Shown here in pieces: positions 35,322-42,815 of a DNA stretch of 46,004 nt. The translations under genes were made by a program, and so were the position numbers. Origin of the DNA: Oceanobacillus indicireducens (GTDB taxonomy: Bacteria; Bacillota; Bacilli; Bacillales; Amphibacillaceae). The DNA is taken from the NCBI RefSeq assembly GCF_014647195.1, contig NZ_BMOS01000012.1, positions 15,238 through 61,241 of the forward strand, in the 5' to 3' direction. The notes under the pieces are model-generated. The model searched no databases. It was not told the DNA's origin and saw only the letters and a list, made by a program, of their open reading frames with translations. Position 1 is the first letter of the stretch. Every line of letters starts with the position of its first letter.

Positions 35322-35807
35322 TTAATATCCTTGGTCTTGCCGTTCGTAATTTATTTCATTTTTCTCCAAGTAGGCATTATAAATATCCTCTTCGTTAAAT
35401 CCGAGCAATTTACCTAAATGGATAAATTCCTTAAATAATTGAACGTATCCTTCTTCTGTTGAATGCTGATTAAAGATTGCTGCTACAATAAAGACGTGAT
35501 TAAATTGTTTTGTCAAGTCATTTTCTGTTCCGGCGGCTTCTACACCTTCATATCTATAACCTTTCTCTAAACCGATTGATAAGAGAAAATGAATCCCATC
35601 CACATATTCCGCAAGAATTACTTCTCTTTCACTCGGTTCCTTCTTACTCCAAAATTTAAAGCAACGAGTTTCATTTGCAAGCTCCCCAAGCTCTACAAGG
35701 AAAGCCAAATGTCTTTCATGATATAAATCTTTCCCTTCCAACTCATGATTATCGGCAATATAATTGTCCAATTCCTGCTGCATATTATAAAGTTTTCCCC
35801 AATTCAA
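35322..35807 (-). CDS. Dimeric dUTPase (all-alpha NTP-PPase)
   Basis: A 161-residue all-alpha dUTP diphosphatase that hydrolyses dUTP to dUMP and keeps uracil out of DNA. MazG/dUTPase-2 metal-binding motifs: VELGELANETRCFKFW (ExxE, about 44-59) and ILAEYVDGIHFLL (ExxD, about 68-80). Start: TTG at 35807 has GAGGTG 7 nt ahead, giving MNWGKLYNMQQELD; the ATG at 35822 lies before this site and is rejected. Divergent from ysdB. Confidence 0.88.
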   Translation of the reverse strand: MNWGKLYNMQQELDNYIADNHELEGKDLYHERHLAFLVELGELANETRCFKFWSKKEPSEREVILAEYVDGIHFLLSIGLEKGYRYEGVEAAGTENDLTKQFNHVFIVAAIFNQHSTEEGYVQLFKEFIHLGKLLGFNEEDIYNAYLEKNEINYERQDQGY

Positions 35808-35846
35808 TTCTCTGCACCTCATTTTATCTTATGTTTTTTAAAAAAG

Positions 35847-35873
35847 TGAAACCTTTCCCCTCTTCCTTTCGTA
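35847..35873 (+). promoter_or_regulatory. Sigma-W promoter for ysdB
   Basis: TGAAAC, 17 nt, CGTA, matching the extracytoplasmic-function sigma-W consensus. ysdB is a sigma-W-linked gene in B. subtilis. Start near 35881, close to the ribosome binding site. Confidence 0.75.
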
Positions 35874-35908
35874 CTTGAATTATATAACAAGTAAGGAGAC
35901 GATTACAC

Positions 35909-36301
35909 ATGCTTGTACTATTATTTCGTATTCTTATTCTGCTTGCAATTATTCTCCTTGTTTATACTTGGATTGAATACTTAAGAAGTTCGGATAGAAA
36001 AATACGGATCGCTAAAGACCTAAACCAATTCTACCTTGATGATGAACCAAAGAACAGTAAAAAGAATTTACGTTTCGTATATAAGGGCTGTACATTTGTC
36101 GGGGAAAAATATGTCGGTATTGCTGAAGATTCATTTGAGGTAACGAATATCCATGTCACTGTCTGCCATCCAATTGACTTGAATGGGATTACCCGAGAAG
36201 ATCTATACTTTTTAGAAAATGAATTATTAATACGTTATCCTTATGCGAAAATTGAATGGAAACATCCGATCAGCGAACTTGTGTTAACCCCCTTAGAATA
36301 A
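35909..36301 (+). CDS. ysdB: Sigma-W pathway protein YsdB
   Basis: A 130-residue membrane-anchored protein: one N-terminal transmembrane helix (about 3-22, LLFRILILLAIILLVYTW), then a cytoplasmic charged domain with FVYKGCTFVGEKYVG and a C-terminal WKHPISELVLTPL. Function unknown. In B. subtilis it belongs to the envelope-stress sigma-W regulon, and a well-matched sigma-W promoter stands upstream here. Ribosome binding site AAGGAGA. A family II repeat begins directly after the stop. Confidence 0.85.
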   Translation: MLVLLFRILILLAIILLVYTWIEYLRSSDRKIRIAKDLNQFYLDDEPKNSKKNLRFVYKGCTFVGEKYVGIAEDSFEVTNIHVTVCHPIDLNGITREDLYFLENELLIRYPYAKIEWKHPISELVLTPLE

Positions 36302-36303
36302 AA

Positions 36304-36510
36304 CAGGCGCAAGCGCCCGTTTAGCAACGTACAAACTGGAGCACTCCGGAATGAGATAAAGGAAACATGCCCCTTTAGGGGTATGCCGCTGTTGGGCTTT
36401 AGCCCGTACTTAGGCGGCCCTCCTTTAGTTGTGAGTTGATGTTGACTTATCGATTGGAGGAGGGTGAAGTTTGCTAGTTGCTGGGCGCAGAGCGGACGTG
36501 GCTTGCCCTG
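36304..36510. repeat. Family II repeat, copy 2
   Basis: Starts CAGGCGCAAGCGCCCGTTTA and continues AGCAACGTACAAACTGGAGC, ACTCCGGAATGAGATAAAGG, then at the far end GTGAAGTTTGCTAGTTGCTG and GGCGC. Nearly identical ends to copy 3 (44791-44948), but with an extra middle block (about 36370-36425) holding hairpins GCCCC-TTTA-GGGGT and GGGC-TTTA-GCCC. Fills the ysdB to TVP38-gene gap; no gene present. Confidence 0.8.
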
Positions 36511-36555
36511 GTTATCTAAGTTATCTATAGCATTTATGTCTCATAGTTTCCTATG

Positions 36556-36594
36556 CAAAACAAAGCACACATCAAGCTTTCGATGTGTGCTTTG
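36556..36594 (-). terminator. Terminator overlapping the end of the TVP38-type gene
   Basis: Stem CAAAGCACACATC/GATGTGTGCTTTG; the left arm at 36561-36573 includes the stop codon region and the right arm lies inside the last codons. Followed by TTTTGC on the minus strand. Confidence 0.75.
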
Positions 36595-37165
36595 GTTGTT
36601 CCATGGAGAAAAAATCCTGCCATTTGATAATGATTTCTTTCCTGCGTAATAGATAGAGAAAGACAAGTAGAATTACCATTAATCCGGTGATTGTATAAGG
36701 GGACAAGGTAGAAAAGGTTCCGCCAATTGATGTATAAATGAAGGCGAGTGGAATGTTTGTAAGGAGTGAAGTTCTTGTATAATCTCTGAAGCTGGTCGAA
36801 ATTTCAATCAGACAAAGGGATAATAAATGAAAATGAATAAAGGGCACTAATCGAAGTAACAGAATTTGAGACTTTGTAAGTTCTTTGTTGTCTCCCAGCA
36901 AACGCTGCTTTATACGAAAAATGCGTTCCATTGCATTCGGCATTTTCGTATAGATTCCGTAAAATAAAATACTTGATAACGTAATACCGATTAAAGAATA
37001 CAAACCACCTGCAAACGGTCCGAAAAATATTCCGCCCGAGATACAGATAAAAACGACAGGAATAAAAAATAATGGTCGGAGTAAATGAAAACAAATGAAT
37101 AGGACTGGTGCAAACAAGCCGCCAAGCTCAACATAGGTGAGAAGATTCGCTCCTAATGCCTCCAT
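36572..37165 (-). CDS. TVP38/TMEM64 (DedA/VTT-type) membrane protein
   Basis: A 197-residue polytopic membrane protein with a VTT domain: hydrophobic segments at about 12-35, 38-62, 118-140 and 160-182. The signature FIPVVFICISGGIFFGPFAG (about 37-56) and the loop with RLVPFIHFHLLS are present. VTT proteins are thought to move lipids across membranes; the specific role here is unknown. ATG at 37165 was chosen: GGAGGAGGAGC lies directly upstream, whereas the ATG at 37198 would translate through it. The stop codon is inside the terminator hairpin. Confidence 0.82.
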   Translation of the reverse strand: MEALGANLLTYVELGGLFAPVLFICFHLLRPLFFIPVVFICISGGIFFGPFAGGLYSLIGITLSSILFYGIYTKMPNAMERIFRIKQRLLGDNKELTKSQILLLRLVPFIHFHLLSLCLIEISTSFRDYTRTSLLTNIPLAFIYTSIGGTFSTLSPYTITGLMVILLVFLYLLRRKEIIIKWQDFFSMEQPKHTSKA

Positions 37166-37224
37166 GCTCCTCCTCCTTCTTCGTATTCGCTTTACCATTT
37201 ATTATATGTTAGGCAATGAGCCGA

Positions 37225-37497
37225 TTATGACATGTTTACGAATAGGTAGATAAAAGCACCAGCATTCCAAATGATCAGCACTGGGATTCCGACTGTGAAC
37301 GATGCGTGTTTTGTTTTATGACGAAACAGTTGCATGCCGATATATGTACCAAGCGCACCACCTAAAAATGATAACAGAAAGAAAGTCCTTTCTGGAATAC
37401 GAAACTGTTGCTTGATCGCCTTCTGCTTATCAATTCTCATCAGAAAAAGCGTAAAAATATTTACAACTAGAACATAAACCAACATAGAATCATTCAT
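37225..37497 (-). CDS. ysdA: DUF1294 membrane protein YsdA
   Basis: A 90-residue protein with two or three transmembrane helices (about 5-18, 40-58, 68-88). The DUF1294 signature is present: MRIDKQKAI, RIPERTFFLLSFLGGALGTY (about 33-52) and FRHKTKHASFTVG. Function unknown. Conserved next to rplT in Bacillaceae. A family III repeat lies just upstream of its ribosome binding region. Confidence 0.88.
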   Translation of the reverse strand: MNDSMLVYVLVVNIFTLFLMRIDKQKAIKQQFRIPERTFFLLSFLGGALGTYIGMQLFRHKTKHASFTVGIPVLIIWNAGAFIYLFVNMS

Positions 37498-37540
37498 AAA
37501 AAATCTCCTTTAGCTATTATGATGTAATTTTATCACGTAT

Positions 37541-37617
37541 TAACGGTCCGTCATACCCCCACCTCTAAACAAGAGGGAGAGCCAAAATGTTAAGGTGGGG
37601 GATATACAGTCCGTAAA
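37541..37617. repeat. Family III repeat, copy 2 (80-bp long hairpin)
   Basis: TTAACGGTCCGTCATACCCC with the return arm GGTGGGGGATATACAGTCCG; loop CTAAACAAGAGGGAGAGCC. Same architecture as 7711-7787. Followed at 37630 by ACATTCAGTGGGGGAGGG, a family IV-like head. Confidence 0.7.
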
Positions 37618-37679
37618 TTCCTGATTCGGTTCAACTAACATTCAGTGGGGGAGGGAAGGAATTCCCCTAACTGTGATGA

Positions 37680-37890
37680 AGGAGTAACTTTCTCTCCAAA
37701 TTCTGGAGTCCCGATACCTTGAGACTTCTCAGGGGTTCATAGGCCTTGAAAGATACCGCAGCACGATAGCGCGTGGCAGACTAAGAACGCCAGTCCTTTG
37801 GCAACGCCTGTATTAGCACGTTCTGTGCGCCAGTGGCTTGCCGAACGCCCTCGGAAAGCGAAAAGTATCGGAACTACGAACCTTGGGAAG
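37680..37890. repeat. Diverged palindromic module with nested twin-hairpin
   Basis: Outer arms GTCCCGATACCTT (about 37709) and AAAGTATCGGAAC (about 37863) pair with two mismatches, as in module B of family I but with another sequence. A twin-hairpin module sits inside at 37776-37836. No ORF. Fills the ysdA-rplT gap. Confidence 0.55.
37776..37836. repeat. Nested twin-hairpin mini-module, copy 4
   Basis: GCAGACTAAGAACGCCAGTC, then TTTGGCAACGCCTGTATTAG, CACGTTCTGTGCGCC. The second hairpin is GCAC-GTTCT-GTGC. Found in a host palindrome unrelated to the family I module B ends. Confidence 0.65.
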
Positions 37891-37904
37891 AAAATTTTAA
37901 TTTT

Positions 37905-37946
37905 AAAAAAAGGTCAAATTCCGTTTGAGTTGGAATTTGACCTTTT
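37905..37946 (-). terminator. Terminator of infC-rpmI-rplT
   Basis: A 14-bp stem AAAGGTCAAATTCC/GGAATTTGACCTTT and a run of T on the minus strand, 3 nt past the rplT stop. Confidence 0.85.
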
Positions 37947-37948
37947 TA

Positions 37949-38308
37949 TTATTTGCTTAAAGCTTCTTTAGCTTTATCCGTTAACTGTGTAAATGCTTGT
38001 GCATCGTTTACCGCTAGTTCAGAAAGCATCTTACGGTTAATATCAACACCAGCTAATTTCAAACCATGCATTAATTTGCTGTATGACATATCATTCATAC
38101 GCGCAGCTGCGTTAATACGTGCAATCCATAATTTACGGAAATCACGTTTCTTCTGTCTGCGGTCACGATATGCATACTGACCTGATTTCATCACCTGTTG
38201 TTTTGCTACTTTAAATAAATTACTTTTCGAACCATAATATCCTTTAGCTAATTTAAGGACGCGTTTGCGACGTTTGCGTGTTACTGTTCCACCTTTTACA
38301 CGTGCCAT
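37949..38308 (-). CDS. rplT: 50S ribosomal protein L20
   Basis: A 119-residue basic protein binding 23S rRNA early in 50S assembly. Typical start [20 protein letters not shown] and internal [20 protein letters not shown]. In Bacillus it also represses its own operon by binding the infC leader. Last gene of infC-rpmI-rplT. Confidence 0.98.
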   Translation of the reverse strand: MARVKGGTVTRKRRKRVLKLAKGYYGSKSNLFKVAKQQVMKSGQYAYRDRRQKKRDFRKLWIARINAAARMNDMSYSKLMHGLKLAGVDINRKMLSELAVNDAQAFTQLTDKAKEALSK

Positions 38309-38364
38309 TTTAAATTCCCTCCTAGTACAATTCTAATCCAAATTTATTTCAGTATTTCCATGAC

Positions 38365-38556
38365 TTAAGGAATCATGGAATCAATGCGTCTTTGATCTCC
38401 ACGGGAAACGACCGCACTTTTACGAAGTTTACGTTTTTGTTTTTGTGATTTGTTTGCAAATAAGTGACTTGTATATGCATGAGATCTTTTCAATTTTCCA
38501 GTTCCAGTTCTTTTAAAACGTTTTTGAGACCCTCTGTGGGTTTTCATTTTTGGCAT
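38365..38556 (-). CDS. rpmI: 50S ribosomal protein L35
   Basis: A 63-residue basic ribosomal protein: [20 protein letters not shown] at the N terminus and [19 protein letters not shown] at the C terminus, slightly shorter than the usual 64-66 residues. Ribosome binding site AGGAGG before the ATG. Middle gene of the infC-rpmI-rplT operon. Confidence 0.97.
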   Translation of the reverse strand: MPKMKTHRGSQKRFKRTGTGKLKRSHAYTSHLFANKSQKQKRKLRKSAVVSRGDQRRIDSMIP

Positions 38557-38614
38557 CCGAATTTCCTCCTAAAGTAAAATTAAGCAGTATTTCTTACTAA
38601 GAAAATAACGTATC

Positions 38615-39133
38615 TTATTTTTCAGTTGATGGCGCAACCATCATGAACATATTACGCCCTTCCATCTTAGGCTTCTGTTCAACGATTGCAATATCTTTTA
38701 CTTCTTCAGCAAAGCGGTCAAGGACATCACGGCCAAGCCCCTTATGAGTAATAGCTCTTCCGCGGAAGCGCACAGCTACCTTCACCTTGTCGCCCTTTTC
38801 CAAGAATTTCCGAGCATTTTTCAGTTTCGTTTCAAAGTCATGATCGCCAATTCCTGGTGTAAGCCGTACTTCTTTCACGTTAATAACTCGTTGTTTCTTC
38901 CGTGCTTCTTTTTCTTTCTTCTGCATTTCGAAACGGTATTTTCCGTAATCCATAATACGGGCAACTGGTGGTTTTGCATTAGGTGCCACTAAAACCAAGT
39001 CTAAATTCCTCGTCTGAGCAATTTGCATAGCTTCTTTATGCGATTTCACACCTAGTTGTTCACCATTGGAATCGATTAGACGTACTTCCCTTGCGCGGAT
39101 TCTTTCATTTACATTTAAACTCTCTTTGCTAAT
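38615..39133 (-). CDS. infC: Translation initiation factor IF-3 (AUU start)
   Basis: A 172-residue factor that binds the 30S subunit and checks start-codon pairing. N-terminal domain about 1-75 ([20 protein letters not shown]), linker helix with [10 protein letters not shown], and C-terminal domain with [17 protein letters not shown]. An ATG at 39178 opens the frame but lacks a ribosome binding site. The AUU codon at 39131-39133 stands 6-9 nt after CGGAGGTGG and gives the family N terminus. A rare AUU start, used for IF-3 self-regulation in other bacteria, is therefore the likely start. Confidence 0.93.
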   Translation of the reverse strand: MSKESLNVNERIRAREVRLIDSNGEQLGVKSHKEAMQIAQTRNLDLVLVAPNAKPPVARIMDYGKYRFEMQKKEKEARKKQRVINVKEVRLTPGIGDHDFETKLKNARKFLEKGDKVKVAVRFRGRAITHKGLGRDVLDRFAEEVKDIAIVEQKPKMEGRNMFMMVAPSTEK

Positions 39134-39193
39134 CTCAAGCCACCTCCGAATATTTTTGTTGCTGATCTTTTCAGACAATCTATTTACTCACAT

Positions 39194-39344
39194 AAAAAAA
39201 GTGTCGGTACAAAATGCACCCACACGTTTCCCTGTCAATTAATCATTAATATCTTGAGAGAAACCAGTCAACTACACAAATGGTGTCGAGCAGGTGAGAA
39301 GCGGGTGCTTCTGCTTGTCTTTAGATCATATAAATCTCATTCAA
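39194..39344 (-). ncRNA. L20-type leader of the infC operon
   Basis: Minus-strand leader between the promoter and infC. AGAAGC-ACCC-GCTTCT hairpin at 39297-39312 is typical of Firmicutes infC leaders. Its GCACCC can pair with GGGTGC in the left arm of the terminator at 39194-39225 (GTGTgGGTGC/GTACCgACAC followed by seven T). L20 binding would favour termination. Matches the L20 leader class by layout and motif. Confidence 0.85.
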
Positions 39345-39351
39345 CTACTAA

Positions 39352-39380
39352 ATTATAGCATGATTGAGTCTCTTCGTCAA
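39352..39380 (-). promoter_or_regulatory. Sigma-A promoter of infC-rpmI-rplT
   Basis: TTGACG, 17 nt, TATAAT on the minus strand, start near 39344, matching the 5' end of the L20 leader. Confidence 0.8.
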
Positions 39381-39481
39381 GTACTTTCTGGCTTTCAGAA
39401 ATCTTGTATACGTTCCTCAGCAAAAACTGCTTATTTATAGTAGCATAGATAAATAACAGAAGCAAATTTTTTTTTACATCT

Positions 39482-39510
39482 TTGAAGTATTCCTCGTTTT
39501 CCGATATACT
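39482..39510 (+). promoter_or_regulatory. Sigma-A promoter of the ylaF-like gene
   Basis: TTGAAG, 17 nt, TATACT, start near 39517. It is divergent from the infC promoter, about 100 bp away. Confidence 0.7.
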
Positions 39511-39541
39511 ACAGATGGTTAATAGAAATCGGGGTGTAAAC

Positions 39542-39712
39542 ATGGAAACGTTTAATTGGAAATTCTTTAGTTTGGCCTTATTAGTTGTCTTTATGTTTAT
39601 AGCGGTAGGATTCGCTGTCGCTTTACGCAGTGTTCCCTTGATTATTTTATTCATTTTACTCGGATTCGGTTTGATGGGTTATGGACTTGCCCTCAAGAAA
39701 AAGCAAAAGTGA
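39542..39712 (+). CDS. Small two-helix membrane protein (YlaF/DUF5325-like)
   Basis: A 56-residue protein with two transmembrane helices (about 8-26 and 31-50), short loop with ALRSVP, and a basic tail KKKQK. ATG at 39542 follows GGGGTG by 5 nt; longer readings lack a site. It resembles B. subtilis YlaF in size and layout, and its neighbour suhB (yktC) also lies in the B. subtilis ykt-yla region. Function unknown. The stop overlaps a terminator hairpin. Confidence 0.7.
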   Translation: METFNWKFFSLALLVVFMFIAVGFAVALRSVPLIILFILLGFGLMGYGLALKKKQK

Positions 39713-39735
39713 CTGCGTGCATACACAGTCACTTT
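39706..39735. terminator. Terminator between the ylaF-like gene and suhB
   Basis: AAAGTGACTG/CAGTCACTTT stem containing the ylaF-like stop codon and reaching the last codons of suhB on the other strand. Two convergent genes overlap the same hairpin. Confidence 0.7.
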
Positions 39736-40535
39736 CGGCCATTTTTTATAAACGCAAGTAATTGCTCTTGAATTTTTGGATTACATGCTAAAATAGAATT
39801 ATTTCCGAGCATATTCAATTCGTCTCCGTCTAATGTTGTCACATTTCCTCCAACTTCATTAACGATCACTACACCAGCCGCGATATCCCATGGAGCAAGA
39901 CGCATGGATAAATAGGCATCAATTATTCCCTCAGCAACATAGGCTAACTCAAGCGCCGCAGAACCGTACGTCCGGCTTCCTCGCACAGTACGAATCATCT
40001 GATGCATAATTTTCTCATCAACAATCCGATTCGGACAGAGGAAATAATGGTTCATATCAACAATTGATTCTTCGAGTTTTAAGTCTTGTCTCGGTTCTGG
40101 CAACAATTCCTCATTCTTGAAAGCACCCTCGGAACGCTTAGCATGGTACAATTCATCAGCCATCACATCATAAATCAATCCAATTTCACCAATTCCATCA
40201 TGAAAGACCGCGACGGAAATCGCAAAGTTCTTCTGCTGATGAACAAAATTCATCGTTCCATCGATTGGATCGATTATCCAGACAGTGCCTTGTAAAGAAG
40301 TAAGCTCATCGCCGTATCCTTCCTCACCAATAATATAATGATCTGAATAAGTTGCTTTAATTTTCTCAACAAGAAACTTCTCTGTTTGTTTATCCATTTC
40401 AGTTACGAGATCATCCGGGTTTGATTTCGTTTCAATAACTCGTGGTTCATTTATTTTATTTCTTATCTGTTCACCAGCTTCCAACACCCAAGCTTTGGCG
40501 TCCAGATAAAGTTTGTCTCGATTTATTTTATCCAT
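39729..40535 (-). CDS. suhB: Inositol monophosphatase family protein
   Basis: A 268-residue Mg-dependent phosphatase (yktC in B. subtilis). Motif A VWIIDPIDGTMNFVHQ (about 82-97) and motif B WDIAAGVVIVNEVGG (about 215-229) carry the metal ligands, with the EEGYG loop (about 65-69). Substrate may be inositol phosphate or another sugar phosphate such as NADP or fructose bisphosphate; not decidable. ATG at 40535 has GGGGGG 8 nt ahead; the 40568 start translates through it. Confidence 0.92.
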   Translation of the reverse strand: MDKINRDKLYLDAKAWVLEAGEQIRNKINEPRVIETKSNPDDLVTEMDKQTEKFLVEKIKATYSDHYIIGEEGYGDELTSLQGTVWIIDPIDGTMNFVHQQKNFAISVAVFHDGIGEIGLIYDVMADELYHAKRSEGAFKNEELLPEPRQDLKLEESIVDMNHYFLCPNRIVDEKIMHQMIRTVRGSRTYGSAALELAYVAEGIIDAYLSMRLAPWDIAAGVVIVNEVGGNVTTLDGDELNMLGNNSILACNPKIQEQLLAFIKNGRK

Positions 40536-40604
40536 GTGTCTATTCCCCCCAAATCTCTCTCTTTCCACTCATTGTACCAAACGTACTGGCCAAGTCATAA
40601 TGAA

Positions 40605-40659
40605 AGGACTTCGTATTTATTTGACCACCGCAATGATACCGTAATAAATACGAAGTCCT
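40605..40659 (-). terminator. Terminator of the ykzI-like gene
   Basis: A 15-bp perfect stem AGGACTTCGTATTTA with its complement at 40645-40659; loop of about 25 nt, TTTC tail on the minus strand. Confidence 0.7.
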
Positions 40660-40664
40660 CCTAT

Positions 40665-40865
40665 TTACTTATTTTCACTTTTTGTAATTTCAATCAGCTG
40701 GTGACGTAACGAGCTAAGCCTCTGCTTAACTTTGATTATTTCCGTTTTATCTCCTGCCTCCATGGCTTCGTAAAGATTCATTAATTCATAATCTATTTCC
40801 ATTCGAATTACCGGCAGTTTAAGTTTAGCTTCTTGTTTTTCGATTGCTTGCATTAGATATTTCAT
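40665..40865 (-). CDS. Small coiled-coil protein, YkzI-like
   Basis: A 66-residue, highly helical charged protein (KYLMQAIEKQEAKLKLP at the start, VKQRLSSLRHQLIEI near the end), probably two antiparallel helices. Located between suhB and yktB homologues, the place of ykzI in B. subtilis, so it is likely that gene, though the sequence itself is not diagnostic. ATG at 40865 follows AGAGGTG by 8 nt; a GTG at 40874 is too near that site. Confidence 0.65.
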   Translation of the reverse strand: MKYLMQAIEKQEAKLKLPVIRMEIDYELMNLYEAMEAGDKTEIIKVKQRLSSLRHQLIEITKSENK

Positions 40866-40883
40866 TCTAATCACACCTCTCTA

Positions 40884-40964
40884 AGTGATTACGATGGCTC
40901 TTTTAATTTAGTTTATGAAGATTTCTTAAAGGAAGTTCGCCAATATTTAGAACTAGCTTCTTAA
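40884..40964 (+). pseudogene. Possible short gene remnant
   Basis: A plus-strand frame reading SDYDGSFNLVYEDFL and KEVRQYLELAS then TAA looks like the C terminus of a protein, with no start codon or ribosome binding site. Family not recognised. The rest of 40965-41259 is AT-rich with no ORF; only the family I element follows. Confidence 0.25.
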
Positions 40965-41259
40965 ATTAGGTTTTCCCATATCCTTTACAATTTAAACATT
41001 CAATTGGCTAAAAACCTCTATTCTAATGGGTTTGTCCTCTTAGATACAAGCGAATCGTCTATGTAATATTAATTCATTGACAAATCGAATCCATTACTTA
41101 ATAATTATTATTACTCGGCTTTCACAGTCTGAAACCGTTAGCTATCGCTTCATTTAATTAGTATACCCAGCAATCGATTAGGCTTACGGACAAAATGCTA
41201 ACTGTTTGTTCTATTTTCCTAACAACTCTATTTCAAAAGTAACCAAAAGTAGTATTATT

Positions 41260-41743
41260 ACTTTCATTCAGCATAAGTGCCTGGTTCGTTCACTAATTAT
41301 AGCGTTCTAATCGTCGTTCAGTTGCCCGGTGGACAGATGCTTTCCGCGGGCACAGCCGAAGACAGGACGTTAATGTCAGACGTTGCTACATACGAGAGCG
41401 TTCTTAGTCTGCCTCGGGCTGAGCACTAAGGGGTCTCCGGACTCGTGCTATTCCCGCAGGAGTCACCGTCCACCGGGCAACTGAACTGGTAGAGAGGATT
41501 GTTATTAATGGAAAATATCCCACCATGATAGGTGCCCTCTTACTAAAATGAAAAGTAGTGCTCCAAACTCGGCCTTTTCTCGGAGCAGTCCAGACACCTC
41601 GAGACTCCTGCATGAGGAAAGGCATAGGTGAGACCCCGCAGTACGCAAAGCGTACGAGGAGGCTCACCAGCCGCCTGCGGAAAGCGAGAGGTGTCTGGAC
41701 TGCGGACCTCCAGGAGAAGGTTGCACTTACGCTGAATGAAAGT
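41260..41743. repeat. Family I element, copy c (484 bp, inverted orientation)
   Basis: Terminal repeats ACTTTCATTCAGCATAAGTG (41260-41279) and CACTTACGCTGAATGAAAGT (41724-41743), one mismatch. Order reversed relative to copies a and b: module B first (about 41314-41485, with a twin-hairpin insert at 41359-41412), then module A (about 41578-41714). Its right end continues AACCTTCTCCTGGAGGTCC on the other strand, nearly identical to copy a. No protein-like ORF. Confidence 0.85.
41359..41412. repeat. Nested twin-hairpin mini-module, copy 5
   Basis: Reverse complement: GCAGACTAAGAACGCTCTCG, then TATGTAGCAACGTCTGACAT and TAACGTCCTGTCT. Same position in module B (after CGAG) as copies 2 and 3. Confidence 0.65.
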
Positions 41744-41885
41744 AACCATCTGTTTATTTTGAAAAGCCTTTTACTAATTATGTTTAAGTTCATATTTTAA
41801 AGACTGTAGATGCTTGTTAAGGATGATTTACATTCATTTTTAGGTGCAAAAGTTAAGTTATCATTCATCAGAAAGGATGACACAA

Positions 41886-42503
41886 ATGGATTTTAATGGT
41901 TTTAAACAAACTGATTTTGACACATTCCATATCGATGGCTTGGAGGCACGCATGGAAGCAATACAGACTCGCATTCAACCGAAATTTCGTGAACTCGGAG
42001 AAATTTTAAAAGATAATCTATCCATGAAGCTTGGAAATGAAATGTATTTACATATTGCAAAACATGCTAGAAGAACAGTTAATCCTCCAAAAGATACATG
42101 GCTCGCAATTTGCGATAATAAACGAGGTTATAAAAAGCATCCACACTTTCAAGTAGGCCTGTTTGATGACCGCGTTTTTATTTGGCTGGCACATGTTTAC
42201 GAATTACCGAACAAACAAAAAATCGCTCAAAGCTTTATAAACAACTTCGAAGCGATTAAAAAATTGCCAAGTGATTTTGTTATCTCAATAGACCATATGG
42301 AGAAAAACTCTATAGCCCTGGATGAACTAGAGAAATCACTGCTGGAACGTTTTCGCGATGTGAAAAAAGCAGAGTTTTTAATCGGCAGAAACTTAAAGAT
42401 GGATGATGAACGGGTTCAGGACGGACAGCAATTACTCGATACGATCATCTCGACGTACGATGAACTCATCCCCTTCTATCAATTAGCTGTAAAAGAACGC
42501 TAA
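41886..42503 (+). CDS. yktB: DUF1054 protein YktB
   Basis: A 205-residue cytosolic protein of the YktB/DUF1054 family, a mixed alpha-beta fold of unknown role. Start FNGFKQTDFDTFHIDGLEAR, then RRTVNPPKDTWLAICDNKRG and YKKHPHFQVGLFDDRVFIWL in the middle. ATG at 41886 follows AAAGGATGA; the upstream readings have no site. Convergent with yktA; both end in the hairpin at 42502-42541. Confidence 0.88.
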   Translation: MDFNGFKQTDFDTFHIDGLEARMEAIQTRIQPKFRELGEILKDNLSMKLGNEMYLHIAKHARRTVNPPKDTWLAICDNKRGYKKHPHFQVGLFDDRVFIWLAHVYELPNKQKIAQSFINNFEAIKKLPSDFVISIDHMEKNSIALDELEKSLLERFRDVKKAEFLIGRNLKMDDERVQDGQQLLDTIISTYDELIPFYQLAVKER

Positions 42504-42541
42504 AAAATGCTGGGACGGCAACATATGTCCCAGCATTTTTT
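42502..42541. terminator. Bidirectional terminator between yktB and yktA
   Basis: A 15-bp perfect stem AAAAAATGCTGGGAC/GTCCCAGCATTTTTT, T runs on both strands. The yktA stop codon overlaps its right edge. Confidence 0.88.
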
Positions 42542-42806
42542 ACATTCGAATATTTTTCACTTCTGGATTTCTTGCTTGTTTCACTACAGGATAAGGTGCG
42601 TAGCCCGATGCTTTTGTAAATGTAGCGAATAATTGTTTCTCCTCTGATTTAGACGGGACAATTTCCTTAAAGCGCCGGTATAGAGCAATAATGTCATCCC
42701 TTCGAACCTGGTTCTCATACGCTTGCTCAATTAGGTTAAAAAAATTAACGACATCGACAATTTCCTGCTGTGACCACGTTTCATCAATTGGATAGGAATA
42801 ACTCAT
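42540..42806 (-). CDS. yktA: UPF0223 protein YktA
   Basis: An 88-residue helical protein of family UPF0223: SYPIDETWSQQEIVDVVNFF at the start and FKEIVPSKSEEKQLF, SGYAPYPVVKQAR at the end. Function unknown. About 10 nt after the nitronate monooxygenase gene, so likely co-transcribed with it. Confidence 0.9.
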   Translation of the reverse strand: MSYSYPIDETWSQQEIVDVVNFFNLIEQAYENQVRRDDIIALYRRFKEIVPSKSEEKQLFATFTKASGYAPYPVVKQARNPEVKNIRM

Positions 42807-42815
42807 AAATTTCCC

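Noticed and set aside
41404-41793. A 129-residue open frame and others on both strands inside the family I element
   Set aside because: They run across palindromic repeat sequence, have no ribosome binding site, and similar frames in copies a and b are not conserved as proteins.
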